NCBI RefSeq assembly: GCF_030445035.2
Contig: NC_080677.1
Coordinates: 154,629,169 to 154,693,168, forward strand
Length of the DNA: 64,000 nt
Direction: 5' to 3'
Origin: Dasypus novemcinctus
Lineage: Eukaryota > Chordata > Mammalia > Cingulata > Dasypodidae
Shown: piece by piece, positions 36,289 through 47,075 of the stretch
How the letters are laid out: every line of letters starts with the position of its first letter
Numbering within the stretch: the first letter of the stretch is position 1
Notes under the pieces: generated by a model
Database searches by the model: none
What the model was told of the DNA's origin: nothing
What the model saw: the letters and a program-made list of their open reading frames with translations, nothing else
Translations under genes and position numbers: made by a program

Positions 36289-36701
36289 TTGGTGAGCTTG
36301 CTGGCAAACAACATGTAGCCAAAATGGCTGCTAAGCATACACAATGGCTATCACAAAAGGCACCTCCCTTCTTCCTAGCCAGCTTCCCACCAGAGAAGCC
36401 CGCCGCGCACCAACTTCAAAACTACCTCATCCCATCAAGTAGCTGCTTCATATTATCCCAATCCCCTTAGCCTATCTATAATTGACACGTCACCTCAAGC
36501 CCCCATCCCTGCCTATATAAGCTGTACCACTTCCCCAATAAACCAGACCTGCGCTACAAGCCTGGGTCTCATGGGTGGTTACTGTGTATTTAACCTGGCT
36601 GTGTGATATTGGGGCCCTGTCGTCACTCACAACCCGTTCGAGAAGTTCGCCTCACCGAGGCGAAAGCCGTCTAGCAAACGGCCCCAGGGGCACGCCCACA
36701 A
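36289..36701 (+). mobile_element. Solo retroviral LTR, well preserved
   Basis: A 413-bp element with ends TTG...CAA, bracketed by the 7-bp direct duplication 'taaagtg' at 36282-36288 and 36702-36708. It contains a TATA box 'cctatataagctgtacc' (about 36511), AATAAA at about 36537 and a GC-rich R/U5 with many intact CpGs ('cccgttcgagaagttcgcctcaccgaggcgaaagccg'). A short inverted repeat, GCCTC-acc-GAGGC, sits at about 36649-36661. Its composition is unlike the AT-rich flanks. No internal viral sequence, so it reads as a solo LTR of a retrovirus. Confidence 0.85.
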
Positions 36702-37602
36702 TAAAGTGTTATTCATTTTCAATGATTTCAAAAGAAATCAATAGAAACTGTCTCTGAATAGTCCCCATTGTTAGAATTAGCAAACAAAGAATTCAAAGAA
36801 GCTATTATAAATATATACTAAGAGTGAAAGGAAATTATGTTTTAAAAAACTGAAGGAAAGGAAAAACAAACTGAAGGAAATATGGATGAAAAGATGGACA
36901 ATCACAGAAGATAAATGGAAATTATTTTTAACCTAACAATTATACAGCCAAAAAGTACAATTACTAAAGTAAAATATCTACTAGATTCACTTAACAGCAG
37001 CCTGAAGATGGGAGAAAAATCAGTGAACTTGAAGATAGACTAACAGAAATTACCCAATCTAAAGAACAAAAAGAAAGACAATATGGATGAAAATGAACAG
37101 AAATTCAGAGACCTGTGGAAAATTATTATGAACTGGTAAAACATATATGTAATTAGTATCACAGAAGGAGAGGAAAGAAAGAAAGAGAAGAGAAAGAGTT
37201 GAAGAAATAATGGCTGAAAAACTCCCTCAATTTGGTGGGAAACAGCAATTTACATATTCAAGAAACTTAATCAATCCTAAGCAAGCAAAACACAAAGAAA
37301 TCCATTCTGATACTCACTAGAGTTAAACTTAAAGCCAAAGATAAAAGCAATGAGAGAGAAAACAACATATTACATTTAGGGGAATGATAAGACTAACAGT
37401 TGTCTTCTCAGAATTCCTCAAAGTCAGGAGACCTTGGAACTAAATATTAAGGTTATTGGAAGAAAAACTCTCTTCCAAGAATTCGAAATCCAGTGATGTG
37501 TCCTTCAAAAACGAAAGGCAAATAAAGGCATTCTCAGATTTTTAAAAACAGAATTATCATCCTCATCACCATCATCATCAGATATGTATTAAAACAAATG
37601 CT

Positions 37603-37680
37603 GGAGCAGGTGTAGTGCAGTGGTTGAACACCTGTTTCGTATATATGAAGTTCTGGTAACTACTAAAAAATGCTAAAGAA
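37603..37680 (+). mobile_element. DAS-type SINE fragment
   Basis: 'ggagcaggtgtagtgcagtggttgaacacctgtttcgtatatatgaagttctggtaactactaaaaa' is the tRNA-like head of the second armadillo SINE family, truncated and diverged. Confidence 0.65.
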
Positions 37681-38011
37681 AGTTTCTTAGCATGGAACTT
37701 GATACTAGATGGAAGCTCAGATCTACAGGAAGAAATGAAGAGTCCAAGAAATGGTAAGTATACTAACACATATGTACATATACACTTTCATGCATACATA
37801 TATATTCTCCTAATTTATCTAAATACTTGTGACTAATTAGAGCAAAAATTATAATACTGTATTGAGCTAGATTGAAATACAATGATATCAACAAATATTA
37901 AATGTAAGTAGACCTAATTCCAACCAAAAGTTAGTTATTGTGTTACTGGATTAAAAAAATCCAAAGAACCAAATACATGCCGTCTACCAAGATGTACTTT
38001 AAATATAAAGG

Positions 38012-38439
38012 GGGAAGCGGATTTGGCCCAATGGATAGTGCGTCCGCCTACCACATGGGAGGTCCGAGATTCAAACCCAGGGCCTCCAGATCCATATAGT
38101 GAGCTGGCCCAAGCACAGTGCTGATGTTTGCAAGGAGTACCGTGCCATGCAGGGGTGTCCCCCACATAGGGGAGGCCCATGTGCAAGGAGTGTGCCCCAT
38201 AAGGAGAGCCGTCCCATGCAAAAAAAGTGCAGCCTGCCCAAAAGTGGCACTGCACACACGGAAAGCTGACACAGCAAGATGATGCAACAAAGAGAGACAC
38301 AGATTCTGCATGCCTCTGACACAAGTGGATGCAGAAGAACACACAGCAAATGGACACAGAGAACAGACAACTGGGAGGTAGGGGTGGGGAAGGGGAGAGA
38401 AATAAATAAAAAATAAATCTTAAAAAAAAATATATATAT
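38012..38439 (+). mobile_element. DAS-type SINE, full length
   Basis: Begins 'gggaagcggatttggcccaatggatag', with the tRNA-like B-box region 'gaggtccgagattcaaaccc', and ends in an A-rich tail with 'aataaataaaaaataaatctt'. Flanked by 'atataaagg' at 38003-38011 and 38440-38448. Minus-strand open frames of up to 144 codons here are SINE translations. Confidence 0.95.
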
Positions 38440-40543
38440 ATATAAAGGCAAACATAGTCTGAAAATAAAGGCTAGAAAATATTTACCATGCAAAAGAGTA
38501 ATCAAAAGAAAACTTCAGAAACACTGGACTTTAAAACAAGCAGTATTACTAAAAACAACAAAAGACAGTTCATAATGATGAAAAATTCAAAACATCCTGA
38601 AAGAATACTAATTATAATTATATACATATGTGCCTAATAACATAGTATCAAACATATGATGTATAATCTGATGGAACTCAAGGGAGAAACAGACAAATCC
38701 TACAATCAGAGTGGAATGATCATGATCAACTTGTATTTATCACAGGATTGAAACTTTGGTTTAACATACAAAAGTCAATTAATGTAATTACCAGATTAAT
38801 AGAATCAAGGAAAAACCCATATACTTATCTCAATAGACACAGAAAAATCATTTGACAAAATCCAACACTTATTCATGATAAATTCTCAGGAAATTTGGAA
38901 TGGAAAGGAAGGCCCACAAGTGATATAGGGCATCTAAGAAAAATCTACAGTGAACCTCACATGTAATAGTGAATGATTGGACAATTTCTCCCAAATCATG
39001 GAAAATCCAAGTACTGTCTATCTTTACACATTGCTTCTATTTGACCTTATACTGGAGATTCTAGCAGAGCTAACAAGAACAATGAAAGACATACAGACTG
39101 GAAAGGAAGAAGCAAAACTGTTTTTATTTCAGATGACATGACACTGAAAATCTTCATGAGCAAGATGGCATCAGAGTAAGGTGCTCCTAGAGTCAGCTCA
39201 TGCTACAGGGCAGTTACTAATCACCCAGAGCTCTCTAAAGCACCTGTTAGGGGGCTCCAGGAGACCAGAAGAGCATCCTGCAACATCCTTTTAAGGAATA
39301 GAAGGAGAAGACTGTCCATCTGCAGAGAAGATTCATGAGGAGTGCACTCCACACCATGGAAGGCAGCGCCCTTCCTCCACTGCTGGCTTAGGTTGCCTCA
39401 TGAGCTATTCCATGGCTGGAATTGGAAGTGCCACTTCCCAAAAACAGGGGAGGAAGAGACGGTTGGACACCAACTTCAGCTACTGATTAGTACATTTGGT
39501 GGCCTAAAGTATAATCCTAAGAACAACTAAAATTTGAACCTGTCCAAGTCAGAAAGAGGTCAGTAGCCACCATCTTAACTCTGCCCCTGCTACAAGAGGA
39601 AGTGGGATGGACTGAAAATCCCAGGGCTGGTAAGGACCAGCTTCTTTCCATCCAGATCAGATTGCAGCTCTAGCATAAGCCCGTGCCCCACCTGTGGCAG
39701 GGAGGAAGTTGTGGGGACCTGTGCCAGCCTCTCCAGGAAAACGCAGGCCACACTGCAGAGGCAGGTTATCATCCTACTCTGGTGGTACAAGCTGCCCTAG
39801 GAGCTGTTCTGTGGCTGGAATTGGAAGTGCCAATTCCTAAAAACAGGGGAGGGAGAGATGGTTGGTCACCAACTTCAGCTACTGATTAGTAAATTTGGCT
39901 GGCTAATGGAAAACCCTAAGAATAGCTAAAGTTTCAACCTGTCCAAGTCAGAAAGAGCCAGTAGCTGCCATTTTGACTACACCCCCAGCATGAGAGAAAG
40001 CCGGGCTGACTGAAAATCACAGTGATGGCAGACCCAGATCAGCCTGAAGCCCTAGTCTAGGCTTCAGTCCCACCTCTAGTGGGGAAGAAGCTGGTGAGCC
40101 CTGCCCCAGTGTCTTTGGGTAACTGCAGGAACATTTGGCTGGCACAGACTGGATAGTCAGAAATCTACTGGGGCAACTGTGGTCATTTTGTACCTGCATG
40201 GCATAGATTGCTGCCCACACCTACAGCTCCATCATAGCACCAGATAGGGGAGAAGGGGGCGTGAAGCTTCATCAGTCTCTCTGGACAACTACAGTCTAGG
40301 CCTGCACAACTTGGATTATGACACACAGCTGTGGCTCTTTCTCTACCCCTAGCAAAGGAGAAAGTTGGGAGAAGCTTTCATTGGGCCCTGGGGCAATGAG
40401 GGCAGCTTGAGCCTCCACAGCTCAAGTTGCAGCACCAACTATATCCTTGACTCCTACCATACAACCAGCAAGACAGAAAGGGCAAGAAATCCCTAAATTA
40501 AAGAGACAAACTGCACCCAGAATAAATACATCTAGTAAGCCAG

Positions 40544-41380
40544 ATGCCGAGACACCAACCAAAAGTTAAAACCCATACCAAGAAACAGGAAGATATGGCC
40601 CCCTTAAAGGAAAAAGATAAGCCTCCAGATGACATAAAGGAGTTGAGACAAATAATCTTAGATGTTCAAACAAATCTCCTTAATAAATTCAATCAGATGG
40701 CTAAAGAAATTAAGGATATTAAGAAGACATTAGATGAGCACAAAGAAGAATTCGAAAGCATGCCTAGAAAAATAGCAAACCTTATGGGAATGAAAGGTGC
40801 AATAAATGAAATTAAAAATACATTGGAATCACATAATAGTAGATTTGAGGAGGCAGAATAAAGGCTTGGTGAGCTTGAAGAAATGGCCTCTGAAAGCAAA
40901 CATACAAAAGAACAGATGAAGAAAAGCATGGAAAAAATTGAACATATTCTCAGGGAAACAAATGACAACAAGAGATGTGCAAACATACTTGCCATGGGTA
41001 TCCCAGAAGGAGAAGAGAAGGGAAAAGGGGCAGAAGGAATATTTGAAGGAATAATGGTAGAAAATTTCCCGACCCTATTTATTGAACGGCATAGATATCC
41101 ATGTCCAAGAAGCACAACATACTCCCAAGTAAATCCAAAAAGACCAACTCTGAGACATATATTAATAAGAATGTCAAATGCCAAAGACAAAGACAGAATT
41201 CTGAGAGCAACAAGAAAAAAGCAATGCATATCATATAACTGATATCCAGTAACACTAAGTGCTGATTTCTCATCGGAAACCATGGAGGCAAGAAGACAGT
41301 GGTGATATATTTAAGATACTGCAAGAGGAAAACTTCCAGACAAGAATCTTATACCCAGCAAGACTGTCTTTCAAAAAGGA
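40544..41380 (+). pseudogene. L1 ORF1 pseudogene
   Basis: ORF1 codes for the RNA-binding chaperone of the L1 particle. It opens with ATG at 40544 (MPRHQPKVKTHTKKQED), followed by a Lys/Glu-rich coiled coil to about codon 100. A stop at 40859-40861 interrupts it; the frame then resumes to 41242, spanning the RRM region with the RNP-like 'ANILAMGIPEGEEKGKG'. Another stop at 41240-41242 precedes the C-terminal domain ('ETMEARRQW' region). At 41387 it is cut by a truncated L1, and the last part ('DKQ...VREFVT...PALQEIL'-like) resumes at about 41970. A 196-codon antisense frame here is an artefact. Confidence 0.9.
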
Positions 41381-41387
41381 GGGCAAG

Positions 41388-41961
41388 CCCTCTTGATATA
41401 GAGGGGGAGTGGACATAACCATCCCAGGGCCTACAGGCTGGAGGAATAGAATATGGATTAGAGTGGCCTTACTGATATTCTACTATGGAACTATTGTGAT
41501 TAGTAATGGAAGAAATTGTAGCATTGATGTGGATAAAGTGGCCATGATAGCTGCTGAGGGTAGGGAGAAGGAAGAAGAGATATGATGTGGGGGCATTTCC
41601 AGGACTTGGAGTTGTCCTGGGTAGTATTGTAGGGACAGATGCTGGACATTGTATGTCCTGCCATGGCCCACTGGGTGGATTGGGGGAGAGTGCAAACTAC
41701 AATGTAAACCACTATCCATGTGGTGCAGCAGTGCTCCAAAATGTATTCACCAAATGCAATGAATGTGGGACAATGATGAAAGAGGTTGTTGATGTGGGAG
41801 GAGTGGGGTGAGAGGGGTGGGAGGTATATGGGGACCTCACATTTTTTGAATGTAACATTTAAAAAAAAATAAAGAAGGAAAAAATGTTTTTAAAAAAGTG
41901 TGTGGTTGTTTGAAGCTGTATGTACCCCCATTAGACCATGTTCTTAAATTAAAAAAAAAAT
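41388..41961 (+). mobile_element. Truncated L1 3' end with apparent 3' transduction
   Basis: Inserted within ORF1 of the younger L1, flanked by 'gagggcaag' at 41379-41387 and 41962-41970. It holds an L1 3'UTR up to AATAAA at 41868-41873. About 77 bp of non-L1 sequence follows, including 'gtgtggttgtttgaagctgtatgtacccc', the start of a xenarthran LTR. A second A-tract then closes it (41951-41960). The 74-codon plus and 79-codon minus frames over it are repeat sequence. Confidence 0.8.
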
Positions 41962-42299
41962 GAGGGCAAGTTTAGAATATTCACAGATAAACAGGAAGTG
42001 AGAGAGTTTGTAACCAAGAGACCAGCTTTGCAGGAAATACTAATGTGTGTGTTATATCCTGAAAAGAAAAGACACAAGAGAGAGGATTGGAAGAGGGTCT
42101 AGAAATGAAGATTATATCAGTAAAAGTAGCTGAAAGTCTCAAAAGAGTGATGAAAATAAATTATGACAGATAAAACTCAAATATTTTGGAATAAAATGAA
42201 CAAACCATGTAAAGTACTTGTGTTCAGAAAACTACAACTCATTGTTAAAAGAAATTTTAAAAAGACCTAAATAATTGGAAGAACATTTCCTATTCACAT

Positions 42300-42860
42300 A
42301 GTAGAAGACTGAGTAACATTAAGGTGTCAATTCTACTGAAACCGATATACAGATTCAATGCAATCCCATAAAAATTCCACTAGTGTTTTTTAAATAAATG
42401 GAAAACATTATCAAATTTATTTGGAGGGGTAATGTGCCCAAAATAGCCAGAAACATCTCAAAAAGAAAAAGCAAAATTGGAGGACTCTCACTTCTGGACT
42501 TTAAATCATATTACCTTGCTATAGTAGTAAAAAACAGCATGGTATTGGCATAAATACAGACACACAGATCAATGGAACTGAATTGATGGTTCAGAAACAG
42601 ACCTCGCATCTATGGTCAAGTGACTTTTGACAAGCCTATCAAACCTACCCAGCTTGGGCAGAACAGTCCATTCCACAAGTGGTGCTGAGAGAATTGAATA
42701 TCCATACTCAAAAGAAGGAAAAAAGACCCCTATCTCATACCTTATACAAAAATTAACTATAAATGGATCAAAAGCCTAAATATAAAAGCAAGAACCATAA
42801 AGCTTCTAGAAGAAAATGTAGGAAAATATCTTCAAGACCTGGTTGTAGGTGGTGGATTCT
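42300..42860 (+). pseudogene. L1 ORF2 C-terminal remnant
   Basis: Sequence typical of the 3' part of L1 ORF2: 'aaccgatatacagattcaatgcaatcccat', 'aaaattggaggactctcacttctggac', 'acacacagatcaatggaactgaattga', 'aaaaattaactataaatggatcaaaagcc'. The endonuclease and reverse-transcriptase parts are absent between ORF1 and here, so most of ORF2 is deleted. Frame broken. Confidence 0.85.
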
Positions 42861-43855
42861 TAAAGGAGATAAGAGTAGGACTGAGAAGGACTACTGATGT
42901 TTAGTGTATGTAGAAGTTTTAGTTAATTTTCCTGTGAAAGTGTGGAAATGTACAGAGTTGATGGTAACACATTATAGTAAGTAACAGCTGGTTTATAAAT
43001 GGGAATGTGGCTGAAAAGGGTGGTCTAGGGATGTAAATGCCAATTGAAAGAAAGCTAGAGAATAATCTAGGGACTGACTAGCACAGTAAACCCAGAGGTG
43101 GATGAGAATTGTGGTTGACGGTAAAGAGGCAAGAGTGTCTTTGTGAGCTAGAGCAGATGTACATCACTACGCAGGGTGGTGTGAAATGTGGAGAAGCATG
43201 GGAAAACATAACTGGAGTTACCTATGGACTGTGGTTAACAGTAGTAACGTAAGATTCATGCATCTATGCCAAAGATGTACTGTGATGAAAATGGGGGAGT
43301 ATGGAAAAAGTATGCCAAATGTATGCTGTGGATCTGGTAATAGTCTGATGACATTATATCATAATCTGTAACAAATGTTCTACCATGGTGTGGTGTGTTG
43401 ATAGAAGGGTGCTGCACATGTACATGATTTTTTTGTAAGTTTACAACTTCCATCATAAAAATATGTTTAAAAAGTAATAACAGGGTGGATTGGGGGCAAA
43501 TATGCCAAATGTAAGATAAGGACTATAGTTAGTAGTAAGATTTTGAAAATATTCTTTCACAATTGTAACAAATGTCTCACAACAATGCAAGGTGTTGGTG
43601 GTGGGCTGATGTGTGGTACACCTGTATAATGTTATGCATGTTATCTTTGTAAGTTCCCAACTTTTACTATACACTTACTGCTTATGCATGTTCTTGTATA
43701 AATGATATAGTAATGATAGTAATAATAATAGTAATAATTATAATTGGCTGACTTGGGGGGAAAGTACACCAAATGTAAGATATTTTGGATAATAATGATA
43801 TTTTGAGGATGCTCTTTAATCAATAGTTAAAAATGTTTCACAACAATGTAAGGTA

Positions 43856-44268
43856 GGGAAACGGACTTGGCCCAATGGATAGGGCAGCCACCTACCACAT
43901 GGGAGGTCCGCGATTCAAACCCTGGGCCTCTTTGACCCATGTGGAGCTGGCCCATGAACAGTGCTGATGCGCGCAAGGAGTGCCCTGCCACGCAAGGGTG
44001 CCCCCACATAGGGGAGCCCCACGCGCAAGGAGTGCGCCCTGTAAGGAGAGCTGCCCAGTGCAAAAGAAAGTGCAGCCTGCCCAAGAATGGCACCGCACAC
44101 ACAGAGAGCTGATACAACAAGATGATGCAACAAAAAAAAGAAACACAGATTCCCAGTGCCTCTGATAAGAACAGAAGTGGTCACAGAAGAACATACAGTG
44201 AATGAACACAGAGAGCAGACAACTGGGGGGTGAGGGGGGAGAGGAGAGAAATTAAAAAAATAAATCTT
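43856..44268 (+). mobile_element. DAS-type SINE (first of tandem pair)
   Basis: From 'gggaaacggacttggcccaatggatag' to 'aaataaatctt', where a second SINE starts with no spacer. The left flank 'aatgtaaggta' (43845-43855) pairs with 'aatgcaaggta' (44693-44703), beyond the second SINE. Frames up to 105 codons on the minus strand are artefacts. Confidence 0.95.
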
Positions 44269-44615
44269 GGGGAAACGGACTTGACCCAGTGGTTAGGGCA
44301 TCCGTCTACCACATGGGAGGTCCGCGGTTCAAGCCCCGGGCCTCCTTGACCCGTGTGGAGTTGGCCCATGCGCAGTGCTGATGCACGCAAGGAGTGCCGT
44401 GCCACACAGGGGTGTCCCCCGCGGAGGGGAGCCCCACATGCAAGGAGTGCACCCGTAGGGAGAGCTGCCCAGCACGAAGGAGGAAGCAGCCTGCCGAGGA
44501 ATGGCGCTGTGCCGCTGACAACAGAAGAGGACAAAGAAACAAGACGCAGCAAAAAGACACAGAAAACAGACAACCGGGGGAGGGGAGGGGAATTAAATAA
44601 ATAAAAATAAATCTT

Positions 44616-44668
<53 letters not shown>

Positions 44669-44692
44669 ATCTTTAAAAAAAACAAAAAAAAT
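44269..44692 (+). mobile_element. DAS-type SINE (second of tandem pair)
   Basis: 'ggggaaacggacttgacccagtggttag' directly abuts the end of the preceding SINE. It ends in an (aaat)n tail of about 60 bp (44611-44670). It shares the outer target duplication with its partner, so it either landed in the first SINE's tail or the two arrived as a dimer. Confidence 0.95.
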
Positions 44693-45396
44693 AATGCAAG
44701 GTATTGGTGGTAGGGTGAGGTGAGGTATGGGAACCCTGTATGATGTTATATATGTTGTTTTATAAGTTCACAACTATTACTATGTTAACTATTGTTTATG
44801 TATGTTATGTATGAGTGATATACTCCAATAAATTTTTTTAAAAAAAGAAAAAAAAATCTTCATGAGTCTACAAAAACAGCTTCTAGAACTAATAAAGAAG
44901 TTTAACAAGGTTGCAGGAAATAAGATCAATATATAAGATTCAACTGTATTTTCTATATACTAGCCACAAGAAATTATAAAATGAAATTGAGGATTAAATT
45001 CCATGCACAATAGCATTGAAAAGAATAAAATTCATAGGAATAATTTAGCAAAAAAAGTGAAAGACTCTTAAATCGAAAATTATATATTTTCAGGGAAATT
45101 AAAGAAGATTTAAAGAAATAAAGATTCAGTTCATGTTCATGAATTGGAAGACTCAGAATTATTAAGATGGCAGTTCTCCCCAAATTGATCTTCGAATTCA
45201 ACACAATCGCTACCAAAATTCAAGGAGGCTTTACAAGAAATAGATAAGATGGTCCTAAATTTATATGAGAATGGAAAGGACCTATAATAACCAAAATATT
45301 TTCAAAACAGAGCAAAGAAGGAAGGCATACACTATCTGTTTTAGTTTCCTAGCTGCTAAAACAAATACCATAAAACGGACAAGCTTCACAACAGGA

Positions 45397-45398
<2 letters not shown>

Positions 45399-45472
<74 letters not shown>
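45399..45472. repeat. (CTAT)n microsatellite, about 18 copies
   Basis: A pure tetranucleotide run in the position of the SINE's 3' tail. On the SINE's own strand it reads (GATA)n. Confidence 0.97.
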
Positions 45473-45864
45473 CCTCTTCGCCCCTCCCTGCCCCGCCCCA
45501 GTTGTCTGTTCTCTGTGTCTATTTGCTGTGTGTTCTTCTTTGTCCACTTCTGTTTTTGTCAGCGGCAGGGGAATCTGTGTTTCTTTTTGTAGTGTCATCT
45601 TGCTGTGTCAGCTCTCCGTGTGTGAGGCACCATTCTTGGGCAGGCTGCACTTTCTTTCGTGCTGGGCGACTCTCTTTAAGGGGCGCACTCCTTGCGCGTG
45701 AGGTTCCCCTATACGGGGGCACCCCTGCGTGGCAGGGCACTCCTTGCGCACATCAGCACTGCGCATGGGCCAGCTCCTCACGGGTAAAGGAGGCCAGGGG
45801 TTTGAACTGCGGACCTCCCATGGGGTAGACGAATGCCCTATCCACTGGGCCAAGTCCGCTTCCC
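45399..45864 (-). mobile_element. DAS-type SINE, antisense, with (GATA)n tail
   Basis: Full-length SINE in reverse: a (ctat)n block at 45399-45472, then 'cagttgtctgttctctgtgtctatttgc', ending 'ccactgggccaagtccgcttcccc'. Exact 12-bp duplication 'cacaacaggaat' at 45387-45398 and 45865-45876. The 187-codon plus frame at 45265-45828 is a translation of the tetranucleotide and SINE. Confidence 0.95.
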
Positions 45865-47075
45865 CACAACAGGAATTTAATGCTCATGGTTTCGGAGGCG
45901 AGAAGGCGGGCTGTCTTCCAGGGTCAGCGTGCTCTGGTTGGCCAGCAATCTCTGGGGTTCGTTCACTGGCTTTTCTGTCATGTGCAGTGCACATGGAGAC
46001 ACCTTCTCCACTGACTTCCTAGCTTCTGCCTGGCCCTATGTCTTCTCTTTCTCTCTGTCTGAATACTAGTGTTTATAAAAGACTCCTGTAAACAGATTAA
46101 AGGCCAGCTTGGTTCAGCTGGGCCACACTTTAACTGATGTAACATCTTCAAGAGCTCCTATTTACAATGGATCTGCACCCAGCACTAGGGTTCGGACCTG
46201 AACATGCCTTTTGTTGGGGACATGATTCAATTTCCAACACTACCCAATTACACAACTTACTCTAAAGCTATAATAATCAAGACAGTGTAATATTGGTTTA
46301 AGGACAGACATATGAATGAAAGGAATAGAACAAAATGTCCAGAAATAAATCCTTACATTTATTTTCCCTATGAATTTTTGACAAAGGTGCCAAGGCAAGA
46401 CATAGGGGAAAGGATTGTTTTTTTTTTAAACAAATGGTGCTGCAATAGAGCTTCCATACGATTTAAAAAATGTGAAATAAGACACTTTCCTCACACCCTT
46501 GCAAAAAGGAACTTAAAATTGATCATAGAACTGAATATAAGAGTTAAAACTACAAACCTTTAAGAAGAAAACATAGGAGAAATTTTTTTGGCCAGGTGTT
46601 AGGCAAAGATTTTCTTTTAGATATGACACCAAAAGAATAATCTACAACAACAAAAAACTGATAAATCAATTTTGATAAATCAAAATTTAAAACATCTGCT
46701 CTTCAAAAGATACCATTAAAAGATTAAAAAAACAAGTCAAAGAATAGAATCCAGAAGTACACCAACCCATAGGTTTGAATTACTGATATGTACAATGTAG
46801 GGATGTAGCTCAAAGATATTTTGCTAAGTAAAAGATGTCAGGCACAAAAGAATGTATGATTCTATTTCTGTGAAGGTAAAAGAAGCAGTACCAGAGGCCA
46901 GCGTAGGGCATGAGGGAACTTTTTGAGTATTGGATATTATACAACCAACATCATAATTGTATGGGGGGTATATGGCTGTGTGTATTTGTTAAAACTCATT
47001 GAATTGTACATTCCTAATTTGTGAAATTTTTTGTAGGTAAATTATACCTTAATGAAAATAAATTATAAAAATAAA

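Larger units (their letters stand above)
39161..44852 (+). mobile_element. Younger L1 inserted in the old L1
   Basis: The 14-bp duplication 'aaaatcttcatgag' occurs at 39147-39160 and at 44853-44866, and the host L1 resumes exactly after it. The insert has a 5'UTR (39161-40543), a broken ORF1, a deleted ORF2 of which only a C-terminal part remains (about 42300-42860), a long 3'UTR with repeated modules and an A-rich end after 'ccaataaat'. It carries its own insertions: a truncated L1 (41388-41961) and two SINEs (43856-44692). Confidence 0.85.
43300..44852 (+). repeat. Tandem modules in L1 3'UTR
   Basis: Three diverged modules follow one another (about 43300-43480, 43485-43750 and 43752 to the L1 end). 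Each has 'gccaaatgta' or 'accaaatgtaagat', then a 'gtaacaaatgtctcacaacaatgcaaggtgttggtgg'-type segment, then 'cctgtataatgttatgcatgtt...gtaagttcccaac'. The third is split by two SINEs. The antisense L1 at 49055-50790 has the same modules, so they belong to the L1 lineage rather than to this copy. Confidence 0.75.
45337..46239 (-). mobile_element. MaLR-type LTR, antisense, split by SINE
   Basis: Left to right: 'tgttttagtttcctagctgctaaaacaaataccataaa' and, after the SINE, 'ggaatttaatgctcatggtttcggagg', 'gtttataaaagactcctgtaaacagattaaaggcc', 'gggccacactttaactgatgtaac', ending 'tttccaaca'. Flanks 'ctatc' (45332-45336) and 'ctacc' (46240-46244) suit a 5-bp duplication with one change. Related to the LTR at 2393-2815. 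Confidence 0.8.
36730..47075 (+). mobile_element. Old sense L1, split by nested insertions
   Basis: L1 segments in 5' to 3' order: ORF1-like A-rich sequence (36780-37560); 'agatggaagctcagatctacaggaagaaatgaagagtccaagaaatggt' near 37708; ORF2 reverse-transcriptase sequence ending at the 'FADDM'-type motif region (about 39110-39160); continuation with 'acaaaaacagcttctagaactaataaagaag' from 44867; and an ORF2 C-terminal/3'UTR tail to 'ccttaatgaaaataaattataaaaataaatgag' (about 47075). Interrupted by a SINE fragment (37603-37680), a SINE (38012-38439), a younger L1 (39161-44852) and an LTR (45337-46239). All coding frames are destroyed. Confidence 0.75.

Noticed and set aside
38012-38090. tRNA gene at the SINE head
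   Set aside because: A/B-box-like sequence is present, but it is the tRNA-derived promoter of the SINE, repeated in each copy and not folding as an intact tRNA.
40693-41283. 196-codon minus-strand open frame, among the longest in the window
   Set aside because: Antisense shadow of L1 ORF1, whose A-rich, Lys/Glu-coding strand makes the opposite strand open and Leu/Ser/Phe-rich.
43856-44692. Repeat array resembling a CRISPR or satellite
   Set aside because: Two complete SINEs with distinct sequence and A-rich tails; no short regular repeats with spacers.
45265-45828. 187-codon plus-strand open frame
   Set aside because: Made of L1 sequence, the (CTAT)n microsatellite (a repeating YLSI peptide) and an antisense SINE.
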